DNA from: Ottowia oryzae
GTDB lineage: Bacteria > Pseudomonadota > Gammaproteobacteria > Burkholderiales > Burkholderiaceae_C
Assembly (NCBI RefSeq): GCF_003008535.1
Contig: NZ_CP027666.1
Location: 2,593,501 to 2,657,500, forward strand
Direction: 5' to 3'
DNA length: 64,000 nt
Positions 41,331 to 51,443 of the stretch are shown here, piece by piece (position 1 is the stretch's first letter; each line of letters starts with the position of its first letter). The position numbers and the translations under genes are program-made. The notes beneath the pieces are model-generated. The model saw only the letters and a list, made by a program, of their open reading frames with translations, ran no database searches and was not told the origin of the DNA.

Positions 41331-42149
41331 ATGCTGAGCAACCACCGCCCGGACTGCGCAACGGCGCCAAAGCCCCACATCGTGCTGATTCATGGCGCCT
41401 GGCAAGGCAGCTGGGTGTTTTCGAACTGGGCGCCATTCCTTGAGCGCCAGCAGTGGCAGGTGCACACCGTAGACCTGCCCGGCAATGGCCACAGCACAGA
41501 CCACCTCCGACCCGCCACCCTCCAGGGATACACCGACCACGTGGTGGCCCTTCTTGAAACGCTGGACGCGCCCGCCGCGATCGTAGGGCACAGCGGGGGC
41601 GGCATCACGGCGACCCAGGTGGCCGAGGCTGCGCCCGAACGCGTGCGGGCGCTGGTCTATCTGGCCGGGATGATGTTGCCGAGCAGCATGAGCTTTCGCG
41701 ATCTGGTTCGCGACGCAGAGCAGGCAACGCCAGGCTGCGACTTCAGCGGCATTGGCCCGCACCTGATCTGGAATGAGACGCGCACCCGAACCTGCGTACC
41801 TGCCGACGCCGCCATGGCACTGTTCTTGCAAGACTGTGATCAAGACGCCGCCCGGGCAGCCGCCGGGCGCCTGACCCCGCAGCCCGAAACCGGAAGAGCC
41901 ATGCACAACCAATTCAGCGCGCCACGCCACGGTCAAGTGCCTCGCATCTACGTGGAATGCACGCAGGATCGATCGATAGCCCTGCCACTGCAGCGCCGTA
42001 TGCAGGAGCTTTCACCTGGCGCGTCCAGCGTTACCTTGGACTGCGGCCACGTGCCCCAGCTTGCCTGCCCCGCGCTGCTGACCGAGCGTTTGATGCCATT
42101 GCTGAATGCCATTCCGCTGCATCGAAGTTTCTCCACTGCACCCACCTGA
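41331..42149 (+). CDS. Alpha/beta hydrolase
   Basis: A 272-residue hydrolase from the ATG at 41331; an upstream start at 41295 is possible. HIVLIHGAWQGSWVF gives the oxyanion-hole HG motif, IVGHSGGGITATQVA holds the nucleophile serine, and the catalytic histidine lies in LDCGHVPQLACP. The pattern resembles the esterase / hydroxynitrile lyase-like group (small-molecule esterases and C-C hydrolases). It has no signal peptide. Its place between an oxygenase and a transporter suggests it opens or deacylates an intermediate of the pathway; the substrate is unknown. Confidence 0.9.
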   Translation: MLSNHRPDCATAPKPHIVLIHGAWQGSWVFSNWAPFLERQQWQVHTVDLPGNGHSTDHLRPATLQGYTDHVVALLETLDAPAAIVGHSGGGITATQVAEAAPERVRALVYLAGMMLPSSMSFRDLVRDAEQATPGCDFSGIGPHLIWNETRTRTCVPADAAMALFLQDCDQDAARAAAGRLTPQPETGRAMHNQFSAPRHGQVPRIYVECTQDRSIALPLQRRMQELSPGASSVTLDCGHVPQLACPALLTERLMPLLNAIPLHRSFSTAPT

Positions 42150-42197
42150 TCTGCTTGCTTCAGCCTACTTTTCATTTTTTCTTTCAGGACCTCCCGC

Positions 42198-43187
42198 ATG
42201 AACACCCGCCCGCTCCTCGCATCGCTTGCCCTGGCCTTCGGCGTCACAGCCGCTCACGCAGCAGATTCGCTCACAGTACAGCTCGACTGGTTGCCCGGGG
42301 GTGACAAAGCCTTCGTCTACGCAGGTGTGCAACAGGGTTTTTTCAAGGCAGAAGGCCTTGATGTGAAGATCGTTCCCGGTCGCGGCTCTTCGGATGCCGT
42401 CACCAAGATCGCCTCCGGCGCGGCCGACGTCGGCTTCGGCGGGATTTCCGCATTGATGATGGCCGCGGCAGAAAGCAAGTCGCCCGTACCCGTAAAGGCC
42501 GTCATGTCGCTGTACTCCAAACAGCCCGACGCCCTTTTCACCCGCGTCGACAGCCAGATCAAGACACTCAAGGACATGGAGGGCAAAACTGTCGCCATGC
42601 CCACGTTCTCATCGTCCAACGCGCTCTGGCCGGTGGTGCTACAGAAGAACGGCGTCGACCCCGCCAAGATCAAGGTGATCAAAACCGACCCCGCCACCTT
42701 GGCGCCCATGCTGGCCCAAGGTCGGGTGGACGCCACCATCAACTGGGTGACGGTGGCACCCGCGTTCCAGGCGGTTCTGAAACAAGCCAACAAAGACCTG
42801 GCCGTGCTGCCATGGACCCAGTTCGGTCTGGACGGCTACGGGTGGTCCGCACTGGCCAGCGACAAGACGATCAAGGATCGCCCCGATGTGCTCAAGCGCT
42901 ACCTGCGGGCGCTGAGCAAGTCGCTGGCGTTTTCCATCGAGCAGCCCCAGAAAGCTGCCGAGGCGCTCAAGGCCCAGGTGCCCGAAGCCGACGTTGCCGT
43001 GGTCAAGGCAGAGTTTGAATCCTCTATCCCGCTGCTCAAGAATGAGATCAGTCAGCGCGAAGGCATGGGCGCGTACGACGCCAAGCTGCTCGCCGCGACG
43101 TGGGGCTGGGTCGCCAAATCGATGAACTACGACATCACCAAGATCAACCCCGAACAACTGGTGGACCGCAGCTTCCTGTCCAAGTAG
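42198..43187 (+). CDS. ABC transporter substrate-binding protein (NMT1/SsuA-type)
   Basis: Periplasmic receptor of 329 residues with signal peptide MNTRPLLASLALAFGVTAAH (cleavage near AHA-AD). The mature start SLTVQLDWLPGGDKAFVYAG and GRGSSDAVTKIASGAADVGF are hallmarks of the NMT1/THI5-like group, whose members bind pyrimidines (hydroxymethylpyrimidine), sulfonates, nitrate or aromatic acids. The motif LDWLPGGDKAFVYAG resembles pyrimidine/riboflavin-type binders more than sulfonate binders (weak inference). The ATPase and permease genes follow in order. Confidence 0.92.
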   Translation: MNTRPLLASLALAFGVTAAHAADSLTVQLDWLPGGDKAFVYAGVQQGFFKAEGLDVKIVPGRGSSDAVTKIASGAADVGFGGISALMMAAAESKSPVPVKAVMSLYSKQPDALFTRVDSQIKTLKDMEGKTVAMPTFSSSNALWPVVLQKNGVDPAKIKVIKTDPATLAPMLAQGRVDATINWVTVAPAFQAVLKQANKDLAVLPWTQFGLDGYGWSALASDKTIKDRPDVLKRYLRALSKSLAFSIEQPQKAAEALKAQVPEADVAVVKAEFESSIPLLKNEISQREGMGAYDAKLLAATWGWVAKSMNYDITKINPEQLVDRSFLSK

Positions 43188-43283
43188 TCCGCGCCCCAGC
43201 CAGCGGCTGGGGCCGCCAACAACGCGGATCTCAGCCGGGTAGCAACCCCTACCGGCGCGCCACCACCACCTTCGGCCCGTTCC

Positions 43284-44057
43284 ATGCACCACGTGATCGA
43301 CCTCGACGAGGTCACCCAGACATTCGTATCCAGCGACGGCATGCCCGTCACAGCACTGCAGAACGTGGATCTGCATCTGCGTCGGCATGAGTTCGTCTCG
43401 CTGATCGGCCCCTCGGGCTGTGGCAAATCCACGATCTTGCGCCTGATCGGTGGCTTGCTGCGCCCAACCAGTGGGGCCGTGCGCATCTTCGACCACGTGG
43501 TGACGGAGCCCCGTGATGAGATCGGCATCGTGTTCCAGAAGCCCACGCTGCTGCCTTGGCTGAGCGTGCTGGACAACATCACCTTTCCCATGCGGCACAA
43601 GTTCGGCCGCGTGGATGCAAAAGAGCAACAACGCGCGCAGGAACTGCTCGCGATGATCGGCTTGAAGGACTTCGCCCACAAGCGCCCCAACGAGCTATCC
43701 GGCGGCATGCAGCAACGCGTGTCGATTGCCCGGTCGCTGCTGCACGACCCGGACATCCTGTTGATGGACGAGCCTTTCTCGGCTCTGGACGCGCTAACGC
43801 GCGATGAAATGAGCTTTGAGCTGCTGCGCATCTGGAACGAGCGGCCCAAGACCGTGGTTTTCGTCACCCACTCGATTCAGGAAGCGCTGCTGCTTTCCGA
43901 CCGCATCGTGGTCATGAGCGCCCGCCCAGGCCGCGTGGCCGAGATCATCGATGTGCCGCTGCCCCGGCCGCGCAGCATGGCGACGCTGGCCGATCCAGTG
44001 TTCACGCAAATGGCCAACGCCATCCGCGTGCAGGTGTTCAGCCGCCAGCCCGCCTAG
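43284..44057 (+). CDS. ABC transporter ATP-binding protein (SsuB/TauB-type)
   Basis: ATPase of 257 residues. P-loop GPSGCGKST near residue 43, Q-loop FQKPTLLPWLSVLDNITFPM, signature LSGGMQQR, Walker B ILLMDEPFSALDALTRDEM and switch VTHSIQEALLLSDR are all intact. LLPWLSVLDN is typical of nitrate/sulfonate/pyrimidine importers. It lies between the binding-protein and permease genes, all on the plus strand, forming a complete importer. Confidence 0.95.
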   Translation: MHHVIDLDEVTQTFVSSDGMPVTALQNVDLHLRRHEFVSLIGPSGCGKSTILRLIGGLLRPTSGAVRIFDHVVTEPRDEIGIVFQKPTLLPWLSVLDNITFPMRHKFGRVDAKEQQRAQELLAMIGLKDFAHKRPNELSGGMQQRVSIARSLLHDPDILLMDEPFSALDALTRDEMSFELLRIWNERPKTVVFVTHSIQEALLLSDRIVVMSARPGRVAEIIDVPLPRPRSMATLADPVFTQMANAIRVQVFSRQPA

Positions 44058-44113
44058 GCGTTCATTCAACCCAGGCGCCTGCCGAACCCCCTTGCCTACG
44101 CACGCCCACCACG

Positions 44114-44878
44114 ATGTCGACTTCATTTCTTCAGCGCCACGCTTCGCTGCTCGTCTTCCTGGCCGCACTGTGCGTGTGGGAGGCGGCATGCCGCCTGCTT
44201 AAGCTGCCGGAATACATCATCCCCGCGCCCAGCGCTATTTTTCAGGCTGCGCAAGAGATGGGCCTGGCGCGCTGGCTCGAGCACCTGCGTGCCACGCTGG
44301 AAGTGGCGTTGTTGGGCTACATCGCCGCCATCGCACTCGCACTGCCTTTGGCCGTGGCGATCACACGGTCGCCCTTGCTGTCGCGCATCGTCATGCCGTG
44401 GTTGGTGGTGATCCAGTCGACACCCATCGTGGCCATCGCGCCCATCATCGTCGTCTCCCTCGGTGCGGGGCTTTTGCCGCGGGTTGTGATCACCACCTTG
44501 ATCGCGTTCTTTCCCCTGGTGGTCTCTACCGCCCTCGGGCTGGCTTCGGTACCCGCCGAACTGGTCGAACTCTCACGCTCGCTGCGCGCCACCACGGGTC
44601 GGCAGTACTGGCAGATTCGCCTGCCGTTTGCCATTCCCTACATTTTCTCAGCGCTGAAGGTGTCGATCACACTGGCGATCGTGGGGGGGGTGGTTGCCGA
44701 ATTTGTGGCCGCAGAAAAAGGGCTCGGCTACCTGATTTTGTTTGCCACATCGTCCTTCAAGGTGCCTGTGGCCTTCGCTTCACTGATCCTGCTGGTGCTG
44801 TGCAGCCTGGCACTCTATGCCGCCGTTCAGCTTGTCTACAAACGGTTCTTCCCCTGGAGCCAGGTCAGCGCGGCTTGA
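44114..44878 (+). CDS. ABC transporter permease (SsuC/TauC-type)
   Basis: Inner-membrane permease of 254 residues with about six helices. FLAALCVWEAACRLLKLPEY is the family N-terminus with the conserved IIPAPSAIF following. The coupling loop ELSRSLRATTGRQYWQIRLP carries the EAA-like motif that meets the ATPase. A G8 run at about 44684-44691 within the codons for IVGGVVAEF is the only homopolymer and is short. It completes the three-part importer; the deaminase gene begins 22 bases later. Confidence 0.94.
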   Translation: MSTSFLQRHASLLVFLAALCVWEAACRLLKLPEYIIPAPSAIFQAAQEMGLARWLEHLRATLEVALLGYIAAIALALPLAVAITRSPLLSRIVMPWLVVIQSTPIVAIAPIIVVSLGAGLLPRVVITTLIAFFPLVVSTALGLASVPAELVELSRSLRATTGRQYWQIRLPFAIPYIFSALKVSITLAIVGGVVAEFVAAEKGLGYLILFATSSFKVPVAFASLILLVLCSLALYAAVQLVYKRFFPWSQVSAA

Positions 44879-44899
44879 TGCTCATTCACCCCAATTTCC

Positions 44900-45421
44900 A
44901 TGGACAAATCACCCGCAACTGCGTTGCCCGACCAGGGCAAAAAGCCGACGCCTGAGCAGATCGAGCGTCATCTGCGCCACGCCCAGCGCGTGGCAGAGCG
45001 TGCCATCGGCCTGGGCCACCATCCATTTGGCGCCATTCTGGTCGGCCCGGACCAAGAAACCGTGCTGCTGGAGCAGTGCAATATCGATACGGTCAACCAC
45101 GCCGAATCGACCCTGGCGCGCGTGGCGGCCACCAACTTCGCGTCGGATTTCCTGTGGGGTTGCACGCTGTACACCACGGTAGAACCCTGCTGCATGTGCG
45201 CGGGCACAGCTTACTGGGCCAACATCGGGCGGGTGGTGTTCGGCATGACAGAGCATGCGCTGCTGCAGTGCACAGGCAGCCACGCCGAGAATCCGACCAT
45301 GAGCGTGTCTTCGCGCTACGTGTTCGACCATTGCCAGAAGCCGGTCGATCTGATTGGCCCCATCCCCGCCATGGAAGCTGAAATCGCTGCGCTGCAGCAG
45401 CGGTTTTGGACCACCCGTTGA
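44900..45421 (+). CDS. Nucleobase/nucleoside deaminase (CMP/dCMP deaminase family)
   Basis: Zinc deaminase of 173 residues. The catalytic zinc site is seen as the histidine and glutamate in TVNHAESTLARVAA and the cysteine pair in TTVEPCCMCAGTAYWANI. The family covers guanine, cytosine and tRNA adenosine deaminases; GRVVFGMTEHAL and the C-terminal layout look closer to free-base or nucleoside deaminases than to TadA, which also has its own conserved genome location. In this cluster it probably removes an exocyclic amino group from the imported heterocycle before or after the molybdenum hydroxylase acts. Its stop abuts the next gene. Confidence 0.9.
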   Translation: MDKSPATALPDQGKKPTPEQIERHLRHAQRVAERAIGLGHHPFGAILVGPDQETVLLEQCNIDTVNHAESTLARVAATNFASDFLWGCTLYTTVEPCCMCAGTAYWANIGRVVFGMTEHALLQCTGSHAENPTMSVSSRYVFDHCQKPVDLIGPIPAMEAEIAALQQRFWTTR

Positions 45422-46225
45422 TTGTTGACGAGCGGCAAAGTGCATCTGGTCACGCCACCCACGCCACAGGCCGCGCAAGCGCTGGCTGACGAGATGGGTG
45501 CGCGCGCGCGCTTCATCGCCGGCGGCACGGTCGTCCAGCAGGAGTGGGAAGGCGTGGTGCGACGCGCCCCGTCTGGCATCTGCTTCATCAACACGCAAGC
45601 ATGGCCGCAGACGCAAACCGTCTCTCTTGCAGGCGAGCACCTGCGCATTGGCGCCAATGTGCGGCTTGAGGCCGTCCGTCAAAACCCGCTGGTGCGCGCG
45701 CATGCCCCGCTGCTGGTTGAAGCCATTGGCCAATTGGGCGCCGCCGGGGTGAGGCGGCTTGGGACTCTGGGCGGCAATATTGCCTGGGGTGTAGGTGACA
45801 CGGGCCCGGTGCTGCTGGTGCTGGACGCGCTGGCCGAGTTGGCCGACGGCACGCTGGAGCCACTGGCCCATACCTTGGCGCGCAACGCCCGGCCGCTGAT
45901 GCAGGCCTTCCATCTGCCGCGCACGGATGTGCATGGTGCGCCGGCTACGGCTTTTGAGAAGGTGGGCTACCGCGCCGCCTTCACCCCCGCGCGTGTGCGC
46001 GTGGCGCTGCGCTGGGCCGACGCCTCACGCGGCCAACACTTGGTCCGCGCTGCTGCCGGCGCCCCCGGCACGCCCATCCGCCGCCTGCATGCGGTCGAAG
46101 CCGCGATGGTCAGCACGCCCGCCCCTACGCTGGCGGATATGCGCGCCGCGTGCCTGCGCGATCTGCCCGAACCGCTGGCCGTCATGACCAGCCGCCTGAT
46201 CGCCGGCCACTGCCGCTTGCTGTGA
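45422..46225 (+). CDS. FAD-binding subunit of a molybdenum hydroxylase (CoxM/XdhA-type)
   Basis: Flavin subunit of 267 residues. The FAD-binding pieces are ARFIAGGTVVQQEWEG (normally AGGTDL) and LGTLGGNIAWGVGDTGPVLL (normally GN...P.GD), both recognisable though not canonical, so FAD affinity may differ. The start is unclear: TTG at 45422 directly follows the deaminase stop, and GTG at 45440 is an alternative. It is shorter than the usual 280-300 residues. The order FAD, molybdopterin, iron-sulfur subunits is conserved downstream. Confidence 0.88.
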   Translation: MLTSGKVHLVTPPTPQAAQALADEMGARARFIAGGTVVQQEWEGVVRRAPSGICFINTQAWPQTQTVSLAGEHLRIGANVRLEAVRQNPLVRAHAPLLVEAIGQLGAAGVRRLGTLGGNIAWGVGDTGPVLLVLDALAELADGTLEPLAHTLARNARPLMQAFHLPRTDVHGAPATAFEKVGYRAAFTPARVRVALRWADASRGQHLVRAAAGAPGTPIRRLHAVEAAMVSTPAPTLADMRAACLRDLPEPLAVMTSRLIAGHCRLL

Positions 46226-46237
46226 GCCACCTTGGCC

Positions 46238-48480
46238 ATGACTGAACTTGATCGGCATTTCCTGCCCCCCAGCTCAGCGCACGCGCTCAGCGAGCCATTG
46301 GCGGACGCACACTGTGACGTCCGCCCCGACGTTGCCAGCAAACTCACCGGCAACCCTGGCTTTCTGACCGACCGCGTCGCCTCAGGGCAATTGCGTGGCG
46401 TGATTCTGGGCAGCCCGCATCCGCACGCCCGAATCCTGCACATCGACGCCCGCAAGGCGTGCCTTTTGCCAGGCGTGATCGCCGTGGTCACGCACGCAGA
46501 CATTCGCGGTGTAGCCCACTATGGCCTGCGCAAGGTCGACAGGCCTGTGCTCTGCCACGACAAGGTGCGCTGCGTTGGCGACCCGGTCGCCGCCGTTGCG
46601 GCCGTTGACCTGGAGACCGCCTGCGCCGCGCTGGCCCTGATCGAGGTGACGTACGCGCCGCTGCCGCTGGTGGACGACGCAGAAGCGGCCCTGGCGGAAG
46701 ACCTAGCCCCCGACGCGCACGTCCACACCGGCGGCAACCTGCTGCACGGTGTCGACCACCAGCGCGGCGATATGGCCGCCGCCGAAGCCGCCAGCGCCCA
46801 TGTGCTGGAGGACAGCTACCACACGCCGCGCCAGATGCACACCTACCTGGAAACCGAAGGCGGCGTGGCCGAGCCTGACGGCAACGGCGGCCTGCGCCTG
46901 TTCTTTGGCGGCCACAACCCGGCGCGCGAAAGGCAAGTTATTGCAGACATGCTAGGCCTGGCCCCCGACCAAGTTCAGGCGGTGGGCACGCCCGTCGGCG
47001 GGTCGTACGGCGGCAAGGACGAGCTGACGATTCAGCCCATTGCGGCGCTGCTGGCCTGGAAGGCGCAGCGGCCCGTGCGTCTGCACCTCACGCGGCCGCA
47101 ATCGGTGGACCTGGGCGTCAAGCGCCACCCCATGCGCATCCGCATGCGCACCGGCATCGACGCGCAGGGGCGCCTGACGTTCCAGCAGGTCGACATCCTT
47201 GCCGACACGGGCGCCTACGCCACGCACGGCCCCGAAGTCCTGGACGCGGCGGTCGAGCACGCCCCCGGCCCCTACCAGTACCGCGCCGTGCGCATCCAGG
47301 CGCGGCTGGCTTACACCAACAACGGCATCGCCGGCGCATTCCGCGGCTTTGGCGCCGTGCAGGTGCAATTCGCGCTGGAACAGCACATGGACCGGCTGGC
47401 CGCCCTTGCCGGCATGGCGCCTGACGCCTTCCGGGCCATAAACCTCGCCTCCCCTGATGCCCCAGGCCCGCTGGGCCAGCACGTCGTGGCGTTTGACGGC
47501 CCGCACCGCGCGCTGGACGTGGCGCGCCAGCAAGGGCTGTGGCAGGGCCCGCACCACTGGCGCGACGGCGAAGGCCGCTACGCTTATGGCGTCGGGCTGG
47601 CCCTGATTCACCGCAGCGACGGCTTCGGCAAAGGCGGCCCCAGCGAAAGCCGCATGCAGCTGGCTTTGGCGCCTGACGGACTGATCGAGCTGCGCTGCGG
47701 GTTTACCGAGCTGGGCCAGAACCTCGGCGGCGCGATTCGCAACCTGTGCGCGCAGTGGCTGGGCTGCCAGCCCTCCGACGTTCGCCCGGTGTTGGGCGAT
47801 ACGGCGCTGACGCCAGATTCAGGCCCCGTGGCCGCGTCGCGCGCCACCACGCTGGTGTGGCGCGCGCTGGCCCAAGCCAAGGACGAATGGCACAGCCTGA
47901 TCGCCCGCGCCCGCGCCGAATGGGGTGAATCGCTCAGCCTGGCCGCGCTGGCGCAGCGCCTGGGCGACGCACGCCCTTGCATCGACATCGAACTGCACGC
48001 TGAAGACCCTGCCACCAACGCGCACGACACCCATTTCGTTTTCGGCGCTTGCGCCGCCGTGGCGCAGGTGCGTGTCGACACCTGGAGCGGCATGGTGCAG
48101 GTGCAGGATCTGGTGATGTGCACCGCGCTCGGCCCCGTTGCCTCTGCCCAGGGTTATCTGGGCCAAATGGAAGGCGGCGCCGTGATGGGCTTGGGCATGA
48201 GCCTGCTGGAAGAGCTGGAATGCGAAGGCGGCCACTACACCGCGCGCAACCTGGACGCCTACTTCATCCCCTCGATCATGGATGCGCCGCGAATGCAGCT
48301 GATCGCGATTGAAAACCTGCCGCCCAACGACCCGATCGGCCCGCGCGGCGCGGGCGAGATCAGCGTCAACTTAGCTGTGCCCGCCATTGCCAACGCGCTT
48401 GCCGCTGCGCTGCAGCGCCCGGTTTCGCGCCTGCCCATGACGCCGCTGCGCGTGATCGCTTTGTTGGAACAGTCCCCGAC

Positions 48481-48484
<4 letters not shown>
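46238..48484 (+). CDS. Molybdopterin-binding catalytic subunit of a xanthine dehydrogenase-family hydroxylase
   Basis: Large subunit, 748 residues from the ATG at 46238. It has an N-terminal a/b hammerhead (VASKLTGNPGFLTDRVASGQ; ILGSPHPHARILHID) and the molybdopterin domains: GTPVGGSYGGKDELTIQPIA, IAGAFRGFGAVQVQFALEQH (the AFRGFG arginine loop), FTELGQNLGGAIRN, and the base-like glutamate in GPRGAGEISVNLAVPAIANA. Such enzymes hydroxylate N-heterocycles or aldehydes with water as oxygen source. The gene overlaps the iron-sulfur subunit by 4 bases. Xanthine dehydrogenase itself usually sits with xdhC and other purine genes, not seen here, so the substrate may be another heterocycle. Confidence 0.93.
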
Positions 48485-49029
<545 letters not shown>

Positions 49030-49357
49030 AGCCAACCAGCTGAACTCGATCACGCGGACTCGGCGGGTGACACGTTCGGCGCAAAGCAGCCGCTGAAGCG
49101 CTTTCCCAGCGCAGCGACATCCTCACCTTGGATCGCCTTGGCGAGCCCCCGCTCACTCAGCACCGGCACGGCGGCGGTAGGAGCTTCCGCCACCGTTCGG
49201 CCCGGTATCCACATGGCTCGCCCACGTGCACCGTCGATGCCGTCTGGCCGCCAGCCGCTACACTATCCGTAGCTGCTCGCGCAGGCAACACCGGCGCCAG
49301 CGCGCGTTTATATATCTAACCTCTACACCAGACCAGCCACGGCCCTGAAGTCCACGC
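49030..49357. other. Intergenic stretch after the catabolic cluster
   Basis: About 330 bases. No recognised gene. On the minus strand 49214-49050 is a 54-codon frame described separately. Near 49305-49320 the sequence turns AT-rich (TTTATATATCTAACC), a plausible promoter area for the next gene. Confidence 0.5.
49050..49214 (-). CDS. Possible small hypothetical protein or gene remnant
   Basis: ATG at 49214 opens 54 codons (MWIPGRTVAEAPTAAVPVLS, then SERGLAKAIQGEDVAALGKR) ending FAPNVSPAESA. Its composition looks protein-like, and the frame is antisense to no known gene, but there is no clear ribosome site and I do not recognise it. It may be the tail of a lost gene; the open frame extends upstream of the ATG. 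Confidence 0.2.
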   Translation of the reverse strand: MWIPGRTVAEAPTAAVPVLSERGLAKAIQGEDVAALGKRFSGCFAPNVSPAESA

Positions 49358-49909
49358 ATGCCCCACCACCCTGCCCCTGACACGCTGGCGTTGACCCGCC
49401 AGGTGCTGGCCTCCGCCCTGCGCGGCATGGCGCTGGGGGCGGCGCTCGTGCTGCTTTGGGTAGGCTGGCGCTTCATCGGTGGCGCACCTGCCGACGACCG
49501 GCCGCCGCATGTGCGAGTGTCCGACGTCACGCCCGGCGCCTACAAATGGACTGACGCGCCGCTGCCGCCGCCCGGCGTGTCCGCCGCCGAGGCGGGCCGC
49601 TACAAGCTGCTGGTGCTGCGCGACGGCGCCGGCACTGCCCACGCCTTCTACCTGCCCGCCACCGACGGCCTGGCCACCGTGCCCTCAGGCAGCAACGCCC
49701 TCAGCCCGGGTGTGCCCTGTGCCGACTTTGCGCCCGACTTTCGCACCCAGGACATCGCCTGCCGCCAGTCGAGTGCCGGGTTTGAGTTCGCCACCCGGCA
49801 CCGCTGGGCCTTGAACGGCCAGCCGCTGACACCCGGCGTGCCCGTTCTGACAGCAGCGCCGGGCGGCGAAGAAGCTGGCGACTGGGTATGGCCAGTACCG
49901 GGCCACTGA
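49358..49909 (+). CDS. Hypothetical membrane-anchored protein
   Basis: A 183-residue protein of unknown function. One hydrophobic helix at about residues 22-42 (LRGMALGAALVLLWVGWRFI) anchors it, with a short cytoplasmic head. The rest is probably periplasmic, rich in Pro, Ala and Gly, with repeated short strands (RYKLLVLRDGAGTAHAFYLP). Two cysteines (VPCADFAPDFRTQDIACRQ) are spaced to allow a disulfide. FATRHRWALNGQPL follows, a motif I cannot place. The upstream AT-rich stretch may hold its promoter. No operon partner is apparent. Confidence 0.75.
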   Translation: MPHHPAPDTLALTRQVLASALRGMALGAALVLLWVGWRFIGGAPADDRPPHVRVSDVTPGAYKWTDAPLPPPGVSAAEAGRYKLLVLRDGAGTAHAFYLPATDGLATVPSGSNALSPGVPCADFAPDFRTQDIACRQSSAGFEFATRHRWALNGQPLTPGVPVLTAAPGGEEAGDWVWPVPGH

Positions 49910-50220
49910 TTTCAAGCGCCGCTGCGACGTAACCCAGACGTCTGCGAGACAGGTGGCGCCACAGCGAAGCATGCAAAAACCAGGGTCGCGTGGCGATGCC
50001 GGCGGCCCATAGCCCGGCCATTGGCGCAGACGGCAGCCGTGTGATTGACCGCTGTACCACGCGGCGCAAGCGGCGCAGCGTCTGCCGCGCAGACCGCTAG
50101 TAGTCTTTCCAATGGGAACCGTACCAACTGGCGAGCCAGCTCTTCGATGGCTAGAGTCACCATCGTCGTACACCACCCAGCGTGTTGACGCTTTCCGGGC
50201 GTTGCACACGTTTTGCCGCT
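49910..50220. other. Intergenic stretch before the candidate effector gene
   Basis: About 310 bases without a credible gene. An imperfect hairpin (GCGTCTGCCGCGCAGACCGC, about 50079-50098) is present but has no T-run. No sharp promoter was recognised. Confidence 0.4.
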
Positions 50221-51357
50221 ATGAGCCAGCTTGCCGTATCCCGAGTTCAGGATTCACCGATTTCCGGCGCCGCGCAGGACAACCGCGCACAAGCCACCCA
50301 ACTGATACGCCAAGCCACCGACCCCAGATCCGGCGCCGTCGACACCCAACAACTCGCCCAATGGACGGTAGACGCCCAGCGCACCCACCCAGAAAACGCC
50401 TCTGAAGCGTATGCGGCTATCGAGGCAGAGCTGGCAAACCAGAACCCCATCGACGCCGGCAATTTCGCGCGCGAAGTGGTCAGCGCATCGCAACAACCCT
50501 CTGAGCAGAGCAATCACGTCCCAGCCCCATCCGGTCAATGGGCCACCGGGCAATACCTTGCCAATCGGGGCGACCGGACCTTGATCAACAACCCTATCCT
50601 GGAAAAACGCTGGGAGTTCACCCAAAGCGCATGGACCAGCAAAGGCGGCCCTACAGGGCCACTCAAAACGCTGCTTGAGTCGCACGGCATCAGCGTGGTG
50701 CCCGGCGTCAATACACCGCCGCCGGGTTCGCTCAACGCCTCTCAGGCCGCCGCCCGCGGATTGAACCTGCAACAGGCCAACAACCTGAATGGCAGCCTGG
50801 CGCGCGATGCGATCGCCAACCGCTTCTCCGCTCAGGGACTGCCGACGCAGACAGAGGTGCCCCGCCTGGGTGGCCAGCGCATCGTCGATGTGGTGGCCGA
50901 CGTGCCAGCCAATGACCCTCGCTACGCCACCCGCATCGAAACCGAATCCAAAGTGGGCAGAACCGGCGCGACCAGCGGCAGCAGCGGAACGCGCGCGCAA
51001 GCGGCCAAGGACGCGGCGCAGCTGCTGGACAACCGATCCGTCCGTGCCGGCGGCGAACTGCTGGCCAAGGCCGGGCGCGTGGTGCGGCCCATTGGCATTG
51101 CACTGGACGCACTGAACGTCGCCCAGGCTTTCCGCGACGATGGCAACCGCATTGGCGAGAACACTGGCCGCGCCGCCAGCGGCCTGGTTGGCGGCGCCGC
51201 TGGCGCCTGGGGCGGCGCAGCAGCGGGCGCCGCCATTGGCTCGGTGGTACCCGGCGTAGGCACGCTGGTTGGCGGCATCGTCGGCGGCATCATCGGTGGT
51301 TTGGCCGGCGACGCTGCGGGCAAAGGCCTGTTCGACGGGATCAAAAGCCTGTTCTGA
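50221..51357 (+). CDS. Unrecognised protein with possible nuclease core and glycine-zipper tail (candidate toxin/effector)
   Basis: A 378-residue protein from the ATG at 50221 (MSQLAVSRVQDSPISGAAQD). Residues 1-100 are helical and polar (QLIRQATDPRSGAVDTQQLA, then AIEAELANQNPIDAGNFARE), like an adaptor domain; the middle is Gly/Pro-rich. Residues about 195-270 hold RIVDVVADV (Asp223) and TRIETESKVG (Glu242, Lys244), compatible with a PD-(D/E)XK nuclease, followed by a helix. Residues 316-365 form a long glycine zipper (GLVGGAAGAWGGAAAGAAIG; GTLVGGIVGGIIGGLAG), typical of secreted toxins that cross or disturb membranes. No signal peptide. An unknown small gene follows after 86 bases. The toxin idea is inference from layout, not homology. 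Confidence 0.65.
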   Translation: MSQLAVSRVQDSPISGAAQDNRAQATQLIRQATDPRSGAVDTQQLAQWTVDAQRTHPENASEAYAAIEAELANQNPIDAGNFAREVVSASQQPSEQSNHVPAPSGQWATGQYLANRGDRTLINNPILEKRWEFTQSAWTSKGGPTGPLKTLLESHGISVVPGVNTPPPGSLNASQAAARGLNLQQANNLNGSLARDAIANRFSAQGLPTQTEVPRLGGQRIVDVVADVPANDPRYATRIETESKVGRTGATSGSSGTRAQAAKDAAQLLDNRSVRAGGELLAKAGRVVRPIGIALDALNVAQAFRDDGNRIGENTGRAASGLVGGAAGAWGGAAAGAAIGSVVPGVGTLVGGIVGGIIGGLAGDAAGKGLFDGIKSLF

Positions 51358-51443
51358 GGACGTGCCGCGTGGCCTTCGATGTTTCGGGCCGGGGACGTGG
51401 CTGGCCCGCACCCTGCCCCGCGCTTTGGGCTTAGTATCAATTC

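Noticed and set aside
44684..44691. G8 run in the permease gene as a phase-variation site
   Set aside because: Short for slippage, inside a conserved membrane segment, and expected by chance in such GC-rich DNA.
42198..44878. Taurine/sulfonate transporter naming for the NMT1/SsuA-type importer
   Set aside because: No sulfonatase or taurine dioxygenase of the TauD family is present; the nearby oxygenase is of the isopenicillin N synthase type and the neighbours point to an N-heterocycle.
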